Of a stretch of 34,387 nt of DNA, positions 16,449 through 24,837 are shown piece after piece. How positions within the stretch are numbered: position 1 is the stretch's first letter; each line of letters begins with the position of its first letter. A program made the position numbers and the translations under genes. The notes under the pieces are model-generated. The model searched no databases. It saw nothing but the letters and a program-made list of their open reading frames with translations, and had not been told where the DNA came from. Source of the stretch: an uncultured Eubacteriales bacterium (GTDB lineage: Bacteria; Bacillota; Clostridia; Christensenellales; Aristaeellaceae); assembly GCA_902793245.1 (NCBI GenBank), contig CADBCX010000018.1, positions 1 to 34,387 on the forward strand. The letters are read 5' to 3'.

Positions 16449-17438
16449 TCAGACATGATGGCACGCCACGAAATGGTTCGGGGACACCTCGCGCATGGCG
16501 GGGCAGCTTTGGGCGCATTCCTTGGTGGCCCGGGAGCAGCGGGTGCGGAAGGGGCAGCCGGTAGGCATTTTCAGGGGGCTGGGTACGTCGCCCTCCAGCA
16601 CGATGCGTTTCTGCTTCCGGCTCTCCTGCGGGTCGGGGATGGGCACGGCGCTCATCAGGGAGATGGTGTAGGGATGCACGGGATGATGGGTCAGCTCGTT
16701 GGAAGAGGCCAGCTCCATCATGTGGCCCAGGTACATGACCGCGATGCGGTTGGAGATATGCTTGACCACGCTGATATCGTGGGCGATGAACAGATAGGTC
16801 AGGCCAAACTGGTTCTGCAGATCCTCCAGCATGTTGATGACCTGGGCCTGGATGCTCACGTCCAGGGCGGACACCGGCTCGTCGCACACGATAAACTCCG
16901 GCTTGGAGGCCAGAGCCCGGGCGATGCCGATGCGCTGCCGCTGGCCGCCGGAAAACTCGTGTGCGTAGCGGGTGGCGTGCTCGGTGTTCAGGCCCACCAG
17001 CCGCATCAGTTCATGCACCCGTTCTTCCCGGGCTTTCTTGTTTTCGCACAAGTGGTGCACGTCGATGGGCTCCGCCACAATGTCCGCCACCGTCATGCGG
17101 GGATTCAGGGAGGAATAGGGGTCCTGAAACACCATCTGCGCCCGGCGGCGGTACTCTTTCAGGGATTCCTTGCTGCCGATCTTCCTGCCGTCGAACCAGA
17201 TTTCCCCGCCCGTGGGCTGGTACAGGTAGAGCATGGTGCGGCCAACCGTTGTTTTGCCGCAGCCGCTCTCCCCCACCAGGCCGAGGGTTTCGCCTTTGCG
17301 GATATCAAAGGATATATCGTCCACGGCTTTGAGCATGGCGGTTTTCAGGAAGCCGGTGGAAATGGGGAAGTACTGTTTCAGATGGCTGATCTGCACCAGG
17401 TATTCCGGGCTGGGGGCAAAGGCTTTTTGTTCACTCAT
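16449..17438 (-). CDS. oppF: Opp-type ABC transporter ATP-binding protein (second ATPase)
   Basis: The 329-residue protein starts at ATG 17438 (MSEQKAF), preceded by GGAGG; it overlaps the end of the first ATPase by eight bases. It has Walker A GESGCGKTT, the ABC signature SGGQRQRIGIARAL, Walker B FIVCDEPVSALD, and the C-terminal oligopeptide-transporter domain GCPFRTRCSRATKEC. This is the OppF/DppF role, hydrolysing ATP with its partner OppD to drive import. A longer in-frame extension upstream lacks a start context and would overlap the OppD-like gene more deeply. Confidence 0.92.
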   Translation of the reverse strand: MSEQKAFAPSPEYLVQISHLKQYFPISTGFLKTAMLKAVDDISFDIRKGETLGLVGESGCGKTTVGRTMLYLYQPTGGEIWFDGRKIGSKESLKEYRRRAQMVFQDPYSSLNPRMTVADIVAEPIDVHHLCENKKAREERVHELMRLVGLNTEHATRYAHEFSGGQRQRIGIARALASKPEFIVCDEPVSALDVSIQAQVINMLEDLQNQFGLTYLFIAHDISVVKHISNRIAVMYLGHMMELASSNELTHHPVHPYTISLMSAVPIPDPQESRKQKRIVLEGDVPSPLKMPTGCPFRTRCSRATKECAQSCPAMREVSPNHFVACHHV

Positions 17439-18456
17439 GATCCTCCACCTCCACCGTGCCCTCCGCGGGGCGTTCTTCATAGCAGGCGCCGTTTTTGATA
17501 TTGATCCAGCAGGCGGACAGATGGTCGCGGCCCACCCAGTATTCCTTGGGCTTTTCCTTCAGGCAGATTTTCATGGCCCGGTCGCACCGGGGCGCGAAGG
17601 GGCATCCCGGCGGCATATGCAGCAGGTCGATGGGCGTGCCGGTGATGGGCACCAGCCGGGTCTTTTCATCGTCGCTCATATCGGGAATGGAGCGCATCAG
17701 GCCCCGGGTGTATTCGTGCATGGGGTGGTAGAAAATGGCGTCCGCCGTGCCGCGCTCGCACACGCCGCCGGCGTACATGACGATCACTTCGTCGCAGATT
17801 TGGGCGATGACGCCCATATCGTGGGTGATCATGATGATGGACATGCCCAGTTCCTTTTGCAGGGAAAGCATCAGCTCCAGAATCTGGGCCTGGATGGTCA
17901 CGTCCAGGGCGGTGGTGGGCTCGTCGGCAATCAGGATATCCGGTTCGCAGGCCAGGGCCATGGCGATCATCACCCGCTGGCGCATGCCGCCGGACAGCTC
18001 GTAGGCGTATTGGTTGATGCGCTTTTCCGGCTCGGAAATGCCCACCAGCTTGAGCATTTCGATAGCCCGTTCTTCCGCCTGCTTTTTGTTGCGGTCGGTG
18101 TGCAGGATGATGGCTTCCCGAAGCTGGTTGCCGATGGTAAAGGTGGGGTTCAGGGAAGTCATGGGGTCCTGGAAAATGATGCTGATTTTGTTGCCCCGGA
18201 TCTTGCGCATTTCCTCGTCGCTCTTGCCCACCAGCTCGTCGCCGTGGAGCTTGATGGAGCCGGACACGATGCGGCCGGGATTGGTGAGGATTTGCAGGAT
18301 GGAGTAGGCGGTGACGGACTTGCCGCTGCCGCTCTCCCCCACGATGCCCAGCACCTTGCCCTTGTCCAGCTGGAAGGACAGGCCGTTCACGGCCTTTACT
18401 TCGCCGGAGGGGGTGAAAAAGGAGGTATGCAGGTCTTTGACTTCGAGCATGCTCAT
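17431..18456 (-). CDS. oppD: Opp-type ABC transporter ATP-binding protein (first ATPase)
   Basis: The 341-residue protein starts at ATG 18456, ten bases after GGAGG. Walker A is [12 protein letters not shown], the signature is [15 protein letters not shown], and Walker B is [14 protein letters not shown]. The C-terminal oligo_HPY domain contains [15 protein letters not shown]. It lies 15 bases downstream of the OppC-like permease and is translationally coupled to the second ATPase. The role is one half of the heterodimeric ATPase of a peptide (or oligosaccharide) importer. Confidence 0.92.
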   Translation of the reverse strand: MSMLEVKDLHTSFFTPSGEVKAVNGLSFQLDKGKVLGIVGESGSGKSVTAYSILQILTNPGRIVSGSIKLHGDELVGKSDEEMRKIRGNKISIIFQDPMTSLNPTFTIGNQLREAIILHTDRNKKQAEERAIEMLKLVGISEPEKRINQYAYELSGGMRQRVMIAMALACEPDILIADEPTTALDVTIQAQILELMLSLQKELGMSIIMITHDMGVIAQICDEVIVMYAGGVCERGTADAIFYHPMHEYTRGLMRSIPDMSDDEKTRLVPITGTPIDLLHMPPGCPFAPRCDRAMKICLKEKPKEYWVGRDHLSACWINIKNGACYEERPAEGTVEVEDHE

Positions 18457-18471
18457 GGTTTGCTTCCCTCC

Positions 18472-19515
18472 TTATGAACGCAGTTTGGGGTCGAAAGCGT
18501 CCCGCAGGCCGTTGCCCAGCAGATTGAAGGACAGCACGATCAGGAAAATGGACAGGGCCGGGAAAATCAGCTGGTAGGGATAGGAGCGCAGGCCCGTCCG
18601 CGCGTCGGAGGCCAGGGAGCCCAGGGACGGCATGGGGATGGACACGCCCAGGCCCAGGAAGCTCAGGAAGCTTTCGGTGAAAATGGCGCTGGGAATCTGC
18701 ATGGCCGCCACGATGATGATGACGGACACGCAGTTGGGAATCATATGCTTGCGGATGATGCGGGCCGGGGACGCGCCGATGGCCTTGGAGGCCAGCACGT
18801 ATTCCTGCTCCTTGATGGACAGGATCTGGCCGCGCACCTGGCGGGCCATGGACACCCAGTACAGCAGGCCGAACACAATGAAGATGGACACCATGCCCGC
18901 GCCCAGCTTGGCGATCAATTCGCTCTTGGAGGTGGACACCCAGTCCTTGATGGCCACCGACAGCAGAATCACGATCAAAACATCCGGCAGGGAGTAGATG
19001 ATATCCACGATGCGCATCATGATCATGTCCACCTTTCCGCCGAAATAGCCGGAAATGGAGCCGTAAATGATGCCGATCACAATGACGATCAAAGCGGAGA
19101 AGATCCCCACCAGCAGGGAAATGCGGGTGCCGTAAATGACGCGGATGGCGTAGTCCCGGCCCAGGGCGTCGGTACCCATGATATGGGGAAATACGTCGAT
19201 GCCCTTCTTGATTTTCGCCTGCTCCTTGGCACTGTACTGGAAGGGCGCCAGGTTCTGGGCGGACACATCCTGCTTGGTGTAGGTGTAGGGATAGAAGTTG
19301 GGCACGATAAAGGCAATCAGCGCGATGAGGAGGATCACGCACAGGGAGATCATGGCGATGTGGTTTTTCCGCAGGCGGCGCATGGCGTCCCGCATGAAAG
19401 AGACGGACTCCCGCATGGTCACCTGCTGGGCTTTTTCTTCGTCGCTGGCCTTGTCAAACAGATTGGGATCAATCTGCAGGCTCAAAGGGTTTTTGAAATT
19501 CTTGTTTTCAGACAT
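18472..19515 (-). CDS. oppC: Opp-type ABC transporter permease, OppC/DppC-like
   Basis: The 347-residue permease has a hydrophilic N-terminal arm of about 50 residues typical of OppC N-domains, a first membrane helix (AMISLCVILLIALIAFIV), a periplasm-side loop containing MGTDALGRDYAIRVIYGTR, and then five helices. The EAA-type coupling motif reads EYVLASKAIGASPARIIRKH. It lies 42 bases after the OppB-like gene. Confidence 0.93.
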   Translation of the reverse strand: MSENKNFKNPLSLQIDPNLFDKASDEEKAQQVTMRESVSFMRDAMRRLRKNHIAMISLCVILLIALIAFIVPNFYPYTYTKQDVSAQNLAPFQYSAKEQAKIKKGIDVFPHIMGTDALGRDYAIRVIYGTRISLLVGIFSALIVIVIGIIYGSISGYFGGKVDMIMMRIVDIIYSLPDVLIVILLSVAIKDWVSTSKSELIAKLGAGMVSIFIVFGLLYWVSMARQVRGQILSIKEQEYVLASKAIGASPARIIRKHMIPNCVSVIIIVAAMQIPSAIFTESFLSFLGLGVSIPMPSLGSLASDARTGLRSYPYQLIFPALSIFLIVLSFNLLGNGLRDAFDPKLRS

Positions 19516-19557
19516 GTCGTTTCCCCTGCTTCGTTTAATATCTGCAATTCCTGTGCG

Positions 19558-20484
19558 TCAGGTCAGGTCGATGCGTGGATCGACCACCTTATAGAGAATA
19601 TCGCCGATGAAATTCATCAGGATGATCATGGTGGCCAGGAAAATGGTCACGCCCATGATCATCATATAGTCAGTGCGCAGCATGCTGTTGGTGAACAGCC
19701 GGCCCAGGCCGGGCACGGAGAAGATGTTTTCCACCACCATGGAGCCGGTGAGAATGTAGGCCATCATGGGGCCCGCGTAGGTGATAACGGGGGTCAGGGT
19801 ATTTTTCAGGGCGTGCTTGAAAATCACCTTGGTGTTGCTCACGCCTTTGGCCCGGGCGGTGCGGATATAGTCCTGGCCCAGCACGTCCAGCATGGAGGAG
19901 CGCTGCAGGCGGGTCACATAGGCCATGGGATACAGGCTCAGGGAGATGATGGGCAGCACCAGCCCGCCGGGCTGGTTTCCCATGGAGGGCAGCCAGCTCA
20001 ATTGCAGCGCGAAGACCAGCAGCAGGATTGTCGCCATCACGAAGGACGGCATGGAGACCAGCGCCGTCGTGAGCACCTGAATCAGCTTATCCAGCGCTTT
20101 GCCCCTTTGCAGCGCCGCAACGGAGCCGAAGATCACGCCCAGCACAATCGCCAGCAGGCCCGCCGTGAATCCGATGCGGGCGGAATAGGAGAAACCGCCG
20201 ATGATCAGGTCGATCACCGTGTTGCCCACCCAGCCGGTGGACAGGCCGAAATCCCCGTGGAGGATGCTCCACAGGTAATTGAAAAACTGCACCGTCACCG
20301 GCTTGTCAAAGCCGTATTTGGCTTCCAGCGCGGCGATGACCGCGTCGCTCTTGGCCTTTTCAGAACTGAAAGGGCTGGCCGGAATGGCGTGCATCACAAA
20401 AAAAGTGATGGCAATCACCAGAAAAATGGTCAGCAGCGCCATCAGCAGGCGTTTGAATAAATAAGAGAAAAACTTCGCGTTCAT
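19558..20484 (-). CDS. oppB: Opp-type ABC transporter permease, OppB/DppB-like
   Basis: The 308-residue protein starts at ATG 20484 with GGGGAGA upstream; the TTG codon just before is less likely. The N-terminal helix RLLMALLTIFLVIAITFFVMH is typical of OppB, and the coupling motif is DYIRTARAKGVSNTKVIFKHA, followed by GSMVVENIFSVPGLGRLF. Six membrane helices are expected. It is the first gene of the five-gene importer operon, downstream of a clear promoter at 20542-20570. Confidence 0.93.
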   Translation of the reverse strand: MNAKFFSYLFKRLLMALLTIFLVIAITFFVMHAIPASPFSSEKAKSDAVIAALEAKYGFDKPVTVQFFNYLWSILHGDFGLSTGWVGNTVIDLIIGGFSYSARIGFTAGLLAIVLGVIFGSVAALQRGKALDKLIQVLTTALVSMPSFVMATILLLVFALQLSWLPSMGNQPGGLVLPIISLSLYPMAYVTRLQRSSMLDVLGQDYIRTARAKGVSNTKVIFKHALKNTLTPVITYAGPMMAYILTGSMVVENIFSVPGLGRLFTNSMLRTDYMMIMGVTIFLATMIILMNFIGDILYKVVDPRIDLT

Positions 20485-20541
20485 CAACGTATCTCCCCAT
20501 CAGCGCTTGGTCGGCGTGAAAACCGTATGTTTTAGAAAACT

Positions 20542-20570
20542 ATATTAATTGTTTTTTTTCCGTTCGTCAA
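20542..20570 (-). promoter_or_regulatory. Promoter of the opp operon
   Basis: On the minus strand TTGACG (20570-20565) and TAATAT (20547-20542) are separated by 17 bases, with an A-rich spacer. It lies about 58 bases upstream of the OppB-like start codon. Confidence 0.72.
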
Positions 20571-20619
20571 GCGCAAAGCTGATTCTATACATAAAAAAGA
20601 CAACACGATTCAAGTATTT

Positions 20620-20679
20620 CTGGGGGAACCGCTCTTTGGCGTCCAAAGAGCGGTTCCCCCAGGCCCCTTCCGAGAAAGA
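20620..20679. repeat. Palindromic intergenic repeat, copy B
   Basis: The arms 20620-20639 and 20643-20662 form a perfect 20-bp inverted repeat around a 3-base loop (CGT), then comes CCCCTTCCGAGAAAG, the same tail as in the copy at 3570. The arms differ from copy A by a one-base deletion and two substitutions on one side. It sits between the divergent opp and nad promoters. Confidence 0.9.
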
Positions 20680-20734
20680 CGAAAAAATATTATCCGCAAG
20701 TATTCAGATGATGCAGAATGATAATCATTTTGCT

Positions 20735-20770
20735 TTTTGGAAGGGGGTCTGGGGGAAACTCTTCGTTGCC
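20735..20770 (-). repeat. Degenerate half copy of the palindromic repeat, opposite orientation
   Basis: The minus strand reads GAAGAG then TTTCCCCCAG, then ACCCCCTTCC. This matches the right arm and tail of copies A and B with a 3-base gap. With copy B it brackets about 70 bases of AT-rich sequence. Confidence 0.55.
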
Positions 20771-20811
20771 TGAATTGTAACCGCGATTCCTCCCGGCATC
20801 GCAAATTCCGC

Positions 20812-20840
20812 TTTTCATTTCTTCGGAGATGTACTATAAT
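20812..20840 (+). promoter_or_regulatory. Promoter of the nad/pnuC-MoxR operon
   Basis: TTTTCA (20812-20817) and a perfect TATAAT (20835-20840) are separated by 17 bases. Transcription would start near 20847, leaving a leader of about 130 bases before the first gene. Confidence 0.7.
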
Positions 20841-20846
20841 AAATAA

Positions 20847-20976
20847 ATCCTGCGATGAAAGGCTCCCGCGGATGCGGGAAAACGGCATGGAATGTTATCC
20901 TGTTCCGAAAACAAAGGAGCGATGGCGCCGAAGAACGGACAGCCTGCATGCGTCCGCGCGGAGGAGGGAAGGCCGG
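20847..20976 (+). promoter_or_regulatory. Structured 5' leader of the nad/pnuC operon
   Basis: The leader contains a TCCCGC/GCGGGA hairpin (20864-20869 with 20874-20879, loop GGAT), a GGAA/TTCC pair around 20889-20905, and CGGAC/GTCCG arms near 20935-20956 just ahead of the GGAGG site. Upstream of pnuC-type genes, NAD-related riboswitches or NiaR sites are known in Firmicutes. I cannot match this leader to a consensus, so a regulatory role is only suggested. Confidence 0.35.
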
Positions 20977-21474
20977 ATGGACAAACGCTATGCCGTCGGG
21001 ATGTACGGCGGGAAGTTTCTCCCCTATCACAAAGGGCACTTTTACTGTCTGGAAACTGCGTCGAACATGTGCGGAAAAGTGTGGCAGATCCTGACGGCGG
21101 GCGGCGTGGAGGAAGAAGCGTTTCTCCGGAACGCGTCCCCGGAGGACCGGGCGCTGCTCAGCCCGGAGGCGCGGTTCCGCCGCATGGAAGCGGCAGGGCA
21201 GCGCCTTGGCAACGTGGAAACCATCCTGCTGGACATTTCCCGCTGCCGCACACCCGACGGGCGGGAAGATTGGGACGCGGAAACGCCCCTGATCCTGGAA
21301 AGATGCGGGAAATTTGACGCGGTGTTCGGCAGCGAGCCTTCCTACGCCGCCTATTTTTCCCGGGCATATCCCTGGGCGGATTATATCCTGGTGGACCCGC
21401 TTCGGAAGCATTATCCCATCAGCGGAACGGCGATACGAAACGAAAAGGAAGCGGCGGACAGGTGGATCGTGTGA
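20977..21474 (+). CDS. NadR-like nicotinamide-nucleotide adenylyltransferase (single domain)
   Basis: The 165-residue protein starts at ATG 20977, with GGAGGG eight bases upstream; an in-frame upstream extension is Arg-rich and lies in the leader. It is a nucleotidyltransferase with the HxGH signature in GKFLPYHKGH, a SEPSYAAYF segment with LVDPLR, and the C-terminal ISGTAIR, the pattern of the NMN adenylyltransferase domain of NadR. It would make NAD from NMN and ATP. The ribosylnicotinamide kinase domain of full-length NadR (about 170 more residues) is absent, so NR imported by the neighbouring PnuC would need another kinase. It overlaps pnuC by 13 bases. Confidence 0.82.
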   Translation: MDKRYAVGMYGGKFLPYHKGHFYCLETASNMCGKVWQILTAGGVEEEAFLRNASPEDRALLSPEARFRRMEAAGQRLGNVETILLDISRCRTPDGREDWDAETPLILERCGKFDAVFGSEPSYAAYFSRAYPWADYILVDPLRKHYPISGTAIRNEKEAADRWIV

Positions 21475-22199
21475 CATCCGACGGCTGGCGCAACATGAAG
21501 AAGAGCTTCCGGGCGCTGAAATGGTATGAAGGGCTGATGGCCGCCGTCATGGCCCTGATCGCGGTCTGGGCCATGGTGCAGGCGTTTGCCGCGCCGTCCG
21601 AGGGGGGCAACCCGCCCTGGCTGACGGCGGTGAATTTTGTCAGCGCCATCGCGGGCATTTTCTGCGTGTTTTTCTGCGCCAAAGCGTCCGTCAGCAATTT
21701 CGCCTTCGGGCTGATCAATACCATTGCCTATATCGTCTATCTGTGGTATTGGCATATCTGGGGCACCATGTGCCTGGAGCTGTTCCTGTATCTCCCCATG
21801 GGGGTGATCGGGTGGATCAACTGGGCCCGGCACCGGGATGAAAAGCGGCGGGAACTGACGAAGGCGCGCCGGATGAACCTTTGGCAAAACGCGCTGACCG
21901 CTTTGGTGATTCTGGCCTCGACCCTGGTATATCATAAAATCCTGGTTTCCGCGGGCGGCGAAGTGGCCTGGCTGGACGCCGCCACCGTGGCCATCGGCAT
22001 CGTGGCGACGGCGCTGCAGACCTTCCGTTTCCGGGAGCAATACATATGGTGGCTGGTTACGGACGTGGTGGCCGTGGCCATGTACATCCAGCATTTTGAT
22101 CCGGTGTATCTGACCAAAAAGAGTATTTACCTGATCGTGGCGGTCCTGGGGCTGATCAACTGGGTGCGCCTGAGCAGGCAGAACGGGGAGAACAAGTGA
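21462..22199 (+). CDS. pnuC: PnuC-family nicotinamide riboside/mononucleotide transporter
   Basis: The protein has up to 245 residues from GTG 21462, which has AAGGAA eleven bases upstream; ATG 21495 (MKKSFRALKW) is an alternative without a clear binding site. Six to seven membrane helices and the PnuC pattern are clear: NFVSAIAGIFCVFFCAKASV, LINTIAYIVYLWYWHIWG, YLPMGVIGWINW, and RFREQYIWWLVTDVVAVAMY. PnuC proteins take up vitamin B3 ribosides by facilitated diffusion, trapped by phosphorylation inside. The overlap with the adenylyltransferase gene fits a salvage route to NAD. Confidence 0.9.
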   Translation: MDRVTSDGWRNMKKSFRALKWYEGLMAAVMALIAVWAMVQAFAAPSEGGNPPWLTAVNFVSAIAGIFCVFFCAKASVSNFAFGLINTIAYIVYLWYWHIWGTMCLELFLYLPMGVIGWINWARHRDEKRRELTKARRMNLWQNALTALVILASTLVYHKILVSAGGEVAWLDAATVAIGIVATALQTFRFREQYIWWLVTDVVAVAMYIQHFDPVYLTKKSIYLIVAVLGLINWVRLSRQNGENK

Positions 22200-23530
22200 T
22201 GAAGCAGGCGAAGAAAAGCCAAATGTCCTGGTGGCTGGCAGGCATCCTGGCGCTGCCCTTCCTGGATTACGCTTTGCTTCGGCTCATCGTGCTTTCCTTC
22301 CTGGAAAACAAACTGGAAACAGGGCTGTTTCTGATTTTTTACCTGCAGTTTGTTCCCCAGGAAATCGTCCTGCGCAGGATTTTGGGGAAAAAGAGAGACC
22401 GCCCGTGGTATTACTGGGCCGGCTGGATCTGCCGGTGGGCCTGGATCCTGATGATCGCGCTGTCCATCGTGCATCTGATGATGGGTTACGCATGGGAAGG
22501 GCTGCTGGCGCCCGATCTTTACCAAAGCGGCCTGTGGATGGATCAGGCGCTTCTTCCCCTCCGGTGGATCTTTTCCATCAGTGGAATCGCGGTGATGCTG
22601 ATACGGAAGGAAACGCGAAAGAAAGCCCTGATTCATTCGGCCATTGCGTTCTCGTCCATGTTCCTGGGCCTTGGGATCGCAAACCGGATTTATCCGCTGA
22701 AAAACAATCCTTCACTTTCCAACCTGCTGGCCAATTGTTTCCTTTTCCTGATCCCTCACCTGCACGGCCTGGGCGGCGCGCTGTTTTGGCCGCTGTTTGG
22801 GAAAAAGGCCCAGAAAGAAGACGCGGCGAGGAAAGCCGTCCCGGTGCAGGCTCTGCCGCGCAGGCCCGCGCCCGTTCGTGCGGCCGTTCCGCAGCCGAGC
22901 CCGCAGAAGGCAAATCCGCAGAAGGCGAGCCCGCAAATGCCGAAAACCGCGGCGGCGCAGACAGCCCCGCCGCGGGATGCCGAGCAGGAGCTGGCGGAAC
23001 GGAAAGCCGCTTATGAAGCGCGGATGCGCAGGATGGCGGCCGCGAGCAAAAAGGAGCTGGATCGGATATCCGTGGACGAGCTGCTGGAAAAAACGGCCGT
23101 CCGCCTGTTTTACGAAGGCCGGGCCGCCGCGGCGCTTGGCGGGCAAAGGCAGCTAATCTACTGGATGGCCCAGGCGGTGCCCCGGCTGAACGGCCTGATC
23201 CGCCAGCCGATGGGAAAACGGTTCTTTGCCCCGGCGCTTCCGGACGATCCCGACGCGTTCAAGCCCCTCCTGGATTCTCTGTTGACCGAAGCCGCCCGCC
23301 TGCTGGAAAGCAAGGACGCCTCCACGAATCAGGACGCGGGACGAAGCGCCGACCCGGAAGCCCTGTGCGCCGGCTGGTACGCCCTGACCCGCTTTGCCGC
23401 CGTCCGTCCAGACGGCAGCGTCTTTCTGCGGGAGGCGGAAGCACTGAAAGCCCGTTTCAAAAAGGAAAAGCCCCTCCACGCGTGGCTGAAAAGCGCGTAT
23501 GAATCCGCGGAAGAAAGGGATCCCAAATGA
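22199..23530 (+). CDS. Unrecognised membrane protein with Pro/Ala/Gln linker and soluble C-terminal domain
   Basis: The 443-residue protein begins at the ATG that shares one base with the pnuC stop (TGATG), with GGGGAG about nine bases upstream. Residues about 10-205 hold six likely membrane helices, including WYYWAGWICRWAWILMIAL and FLFLIPHLHGLGGALFWPLF. Then comes a disordered linker at about 215-262, rich in Pro, Ala, Gln and Lys, which carries a 15-base tandem repeat (PSPQKANPQKASPQ). A charged helical C-terminal domain follows, starting at about 265 (EQELAERKAAYEARMRRMAA). No family is recognised. Within the operon it would tether its C-terminal domain at the membrane for interaction with the downstream soluble proteins; that is inference. 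Confidence 0.75.
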   Translation: MKQAKKSQMSWWLAGILALPFLDYALLRLIVLSFLENKLETGLFLIFYLQFVPQEIVLRRILGKKRDRPWYYWAGWICRWAWILMIALSIVHLMMGYAWEGLLAPDLYQSGLWMDQALLPLRWIFSISGIAVMLIRKETRKKALIHSAIAFSSMFLGLGIANRIYPLKNNPSLSNLLANCFLFLIPHLHGLGGALFWPLFGKKAQKEDAARKAVPVQALPRRPAPVRAAVPQPSPQKANPQKASPQMPKTAAAQTAPPRDAEQELAERKAAYEARMRRMAAASKKELDRISVDELLEKTAVRLFYEGRAAAALGGQRQLIYWMAQAVPRLNGLIRQPMGKRFFAPALPDDPDAFKPLLDSLLTEAARLLESKDASTNQDAGRSADPEALCAGWYALTRFAAVRPDGSVFLREAEALKARFKKEKPLHAWLKSAYESAEERDPK

Positions 23531-23820
23531 ATCAGGAAACCCTGCTGAAATTTATCCATCGGATCATTACGGTCAATACGGACGCCCCGGCCCTGGCGCT
23601 GGACGAGCTGGAAGCCATCCTGAAAAAGCAGGGAGCATCCCAGGAGCTTCTGGCGCTGATCCGGTCCGCAAGGCAGGGCGCGGCGGAAAGCTCCGAGACC
23701 ATGAGAAAAACGGTGTCCGCTTCCCCCGCCCTATCTCCGCAAGACCTGCAAACCGCCGTCACCCGCGCCCATGAACAAAAGCTCCGGGATGAAGCGGCAA
23801 GCAGAAACGGCAGGTGCTGA
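23527..23820 (+). CDS. Small unrecognised protein (97 residues)
   Basis: It starts with an ATGA overlap with the preceding gene and ends three bases before the next, so it clearly belongs to the operon. The sequence is mostly helical and soluble: residues 1-50 (MNQETLLKFIHRIITVNTD and following) resemble a small helical bundle, and the rest is charged and Ala/Ser-rich. There is no signal peptide, Cys cluster or typical RiPP leader/core layout that would mark it as a substrate of the radical SAM enzyme two genes downstream. An adaptor or regulatory subunit is possible. Confidence 0.65.
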   Translation: MNQETLLKFIHRIITVNTDAPALALDELEAILKKQGASQELLALIRSARQGAAESSETMRKTVSASPALSPQDLQTAVTRAHEQKLRDEAASRNGRC

Positions 23821-23823
23821 CGG

Positions 23824-24837
23824 ATGGACGAGCAGTTTTTTATGGATGACCGGGCGCTGGTGCTGAATCACACGGTGCTGACCCTGCAGTGCGACGGCCC
23901 GGTTTTCACGCTCCCCGCTGAATTCGGCGGCTATGCGGCGACGGCGGTGGGCGGCGGCGCGCTGCAGATCAAGAATGTGCAGGAATTGTCCATTGCGCCG
24001 GGATATACGGAGCTCAAGGAAAACTGCCTGTGCTATACGGCGGCCCTGAAACGGATGAACGTGCCCGAAACGGTGCAGTCGATCTCGCCCATGCTGTTTG
24101 TCGCCAAGCACTATTCGGTCAATCCGGTATTTGCCATTGCCCGCGCCTTGCAGCCGGCTGTGTTTCTGGATATACGCCGGATGATGCTGCGGACGGAAGG
24201 AAAGAAGCGGCTGCTGCCGCCCGCGCTGCTGCAGCGGAACGAAATGGAGCCCGTCCGCTGCCTGATGCAGAATACCGCTCCGCCCGCCGCCGTCATCCGC
24301 AGGGAGATGCGCGTCCTGTTTTTCGGGCATCTGCCGGACGACATAAGCCGCGGGTTCTATTCCGGCACGGTTTTTGATCCCCGGCCCTGTTTTGATTTTG
24401 TTTCCGGCAGGAAAGAAACGGAAGAATACACCGCCGTCATGGAAATGATCGAGGCGGATGATCCCGGGTGGCACGATCCTGAAACGGAAAGAAAGAGCGA
24501 TTTGAACATCCGTTTCGGCAATTCTCCCTTCACGCTCGCCTCATGCCCCGAGGTGAGCGTCGCGGTGAGCGAAGCGCTCCCCGAAGCGCCCGGGCCGGAC
24601 GGGCAGTTCCACGCAGCGTTTCTTTTGTTCAGGAAGCATTTGTTTTTCCCCGCGCTGCGGCGCGTCCGGCATCGGGGCGCCGATTGGTGGATCTACAGCC
24701 GGAATTACCTGACCGGCAGCGCGGAATGCCCGTACCTGCGCGAGGACGTCGGCGTGTTCGGCCGGGACGGGCTGGTGACGGACCGGAAAACTTCGGAGGA
24801 CGTCTATGCAAAATACAGATTCCTTTCCCTGCTCTGA
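23824..24837 (+). CDS. Unrecognised protein with LRR_5-like N-terminal region
   Basis: The 337-residue protein has its start three bases after the preceding stop. Residues about 45-85 (VQELSIAPGYTELKENCLCY and the following ALKRMNVPETVQSIS) read like BspA-type LRR_5 units, which normally mediate protein contacts. The remainder has no motif that I recognise; a Trp/Tyr-rich patch (RGADWWIYSRNYLTG) and many acidic and basic residues are visible. No signal peptide is present, so the LRR-like part should be cytoplasmic, unlike most BspA proteins. It overlaps the radical SAM gene by 32 bases, implying coupled synthesis. Confidence 0.65.
   Translation: MDEQFFMDDRALVLNHTVLTLQCDGPVFTLPAEFGGYAATAVGGGALQIKNVQELSIAPGYTELKENCLCYTAALKRMNVPETVQSISPMLFVAKHYSVNPVFAIARALQPAVFLDIRRMMLRTEGKKRLLPPALLQRNEMEPVRCLMQNTAPPAAVIRREMRVLFFGHLPDDISRGFYSGTVFDPRPCFDFVSGRKETEEYTAVMEMIEADDPGWHDPETERKSDLNIRFGNSPFTLASCPEVSVAVSEALPEAPGPDGQFHAAFLLFRKHLFFPALRRVRHRGADWWIYSRNYLTGSAECPYLREDVGVFGRDGLVTDRKTSEDVYAKYRFLSLL

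Noticed and set aside
16413-20460. Several long plus-strand frames opposite the opp ATPase and permease genes
   Set aside because: The minus strand encodes clear Walker, signature and EAA motifs; the plus-strand products show only reversed-codon composition.
20737-20976. Upstream in-frame extension of the NadR-like protein
   Set aside because: It would start inside the degenerate repeat and before the promoter; the conserved fold begins at the ATG at 20977, which has a good GGAGGG.
23527-23820. 97-residue protein as a RiPP precursor for the radical SAM enzyme
   Set aside because: No leader/core boundary, Gly-Gly site, or Cys-rich or repeated core is visible; it looks like a folded helical protein.
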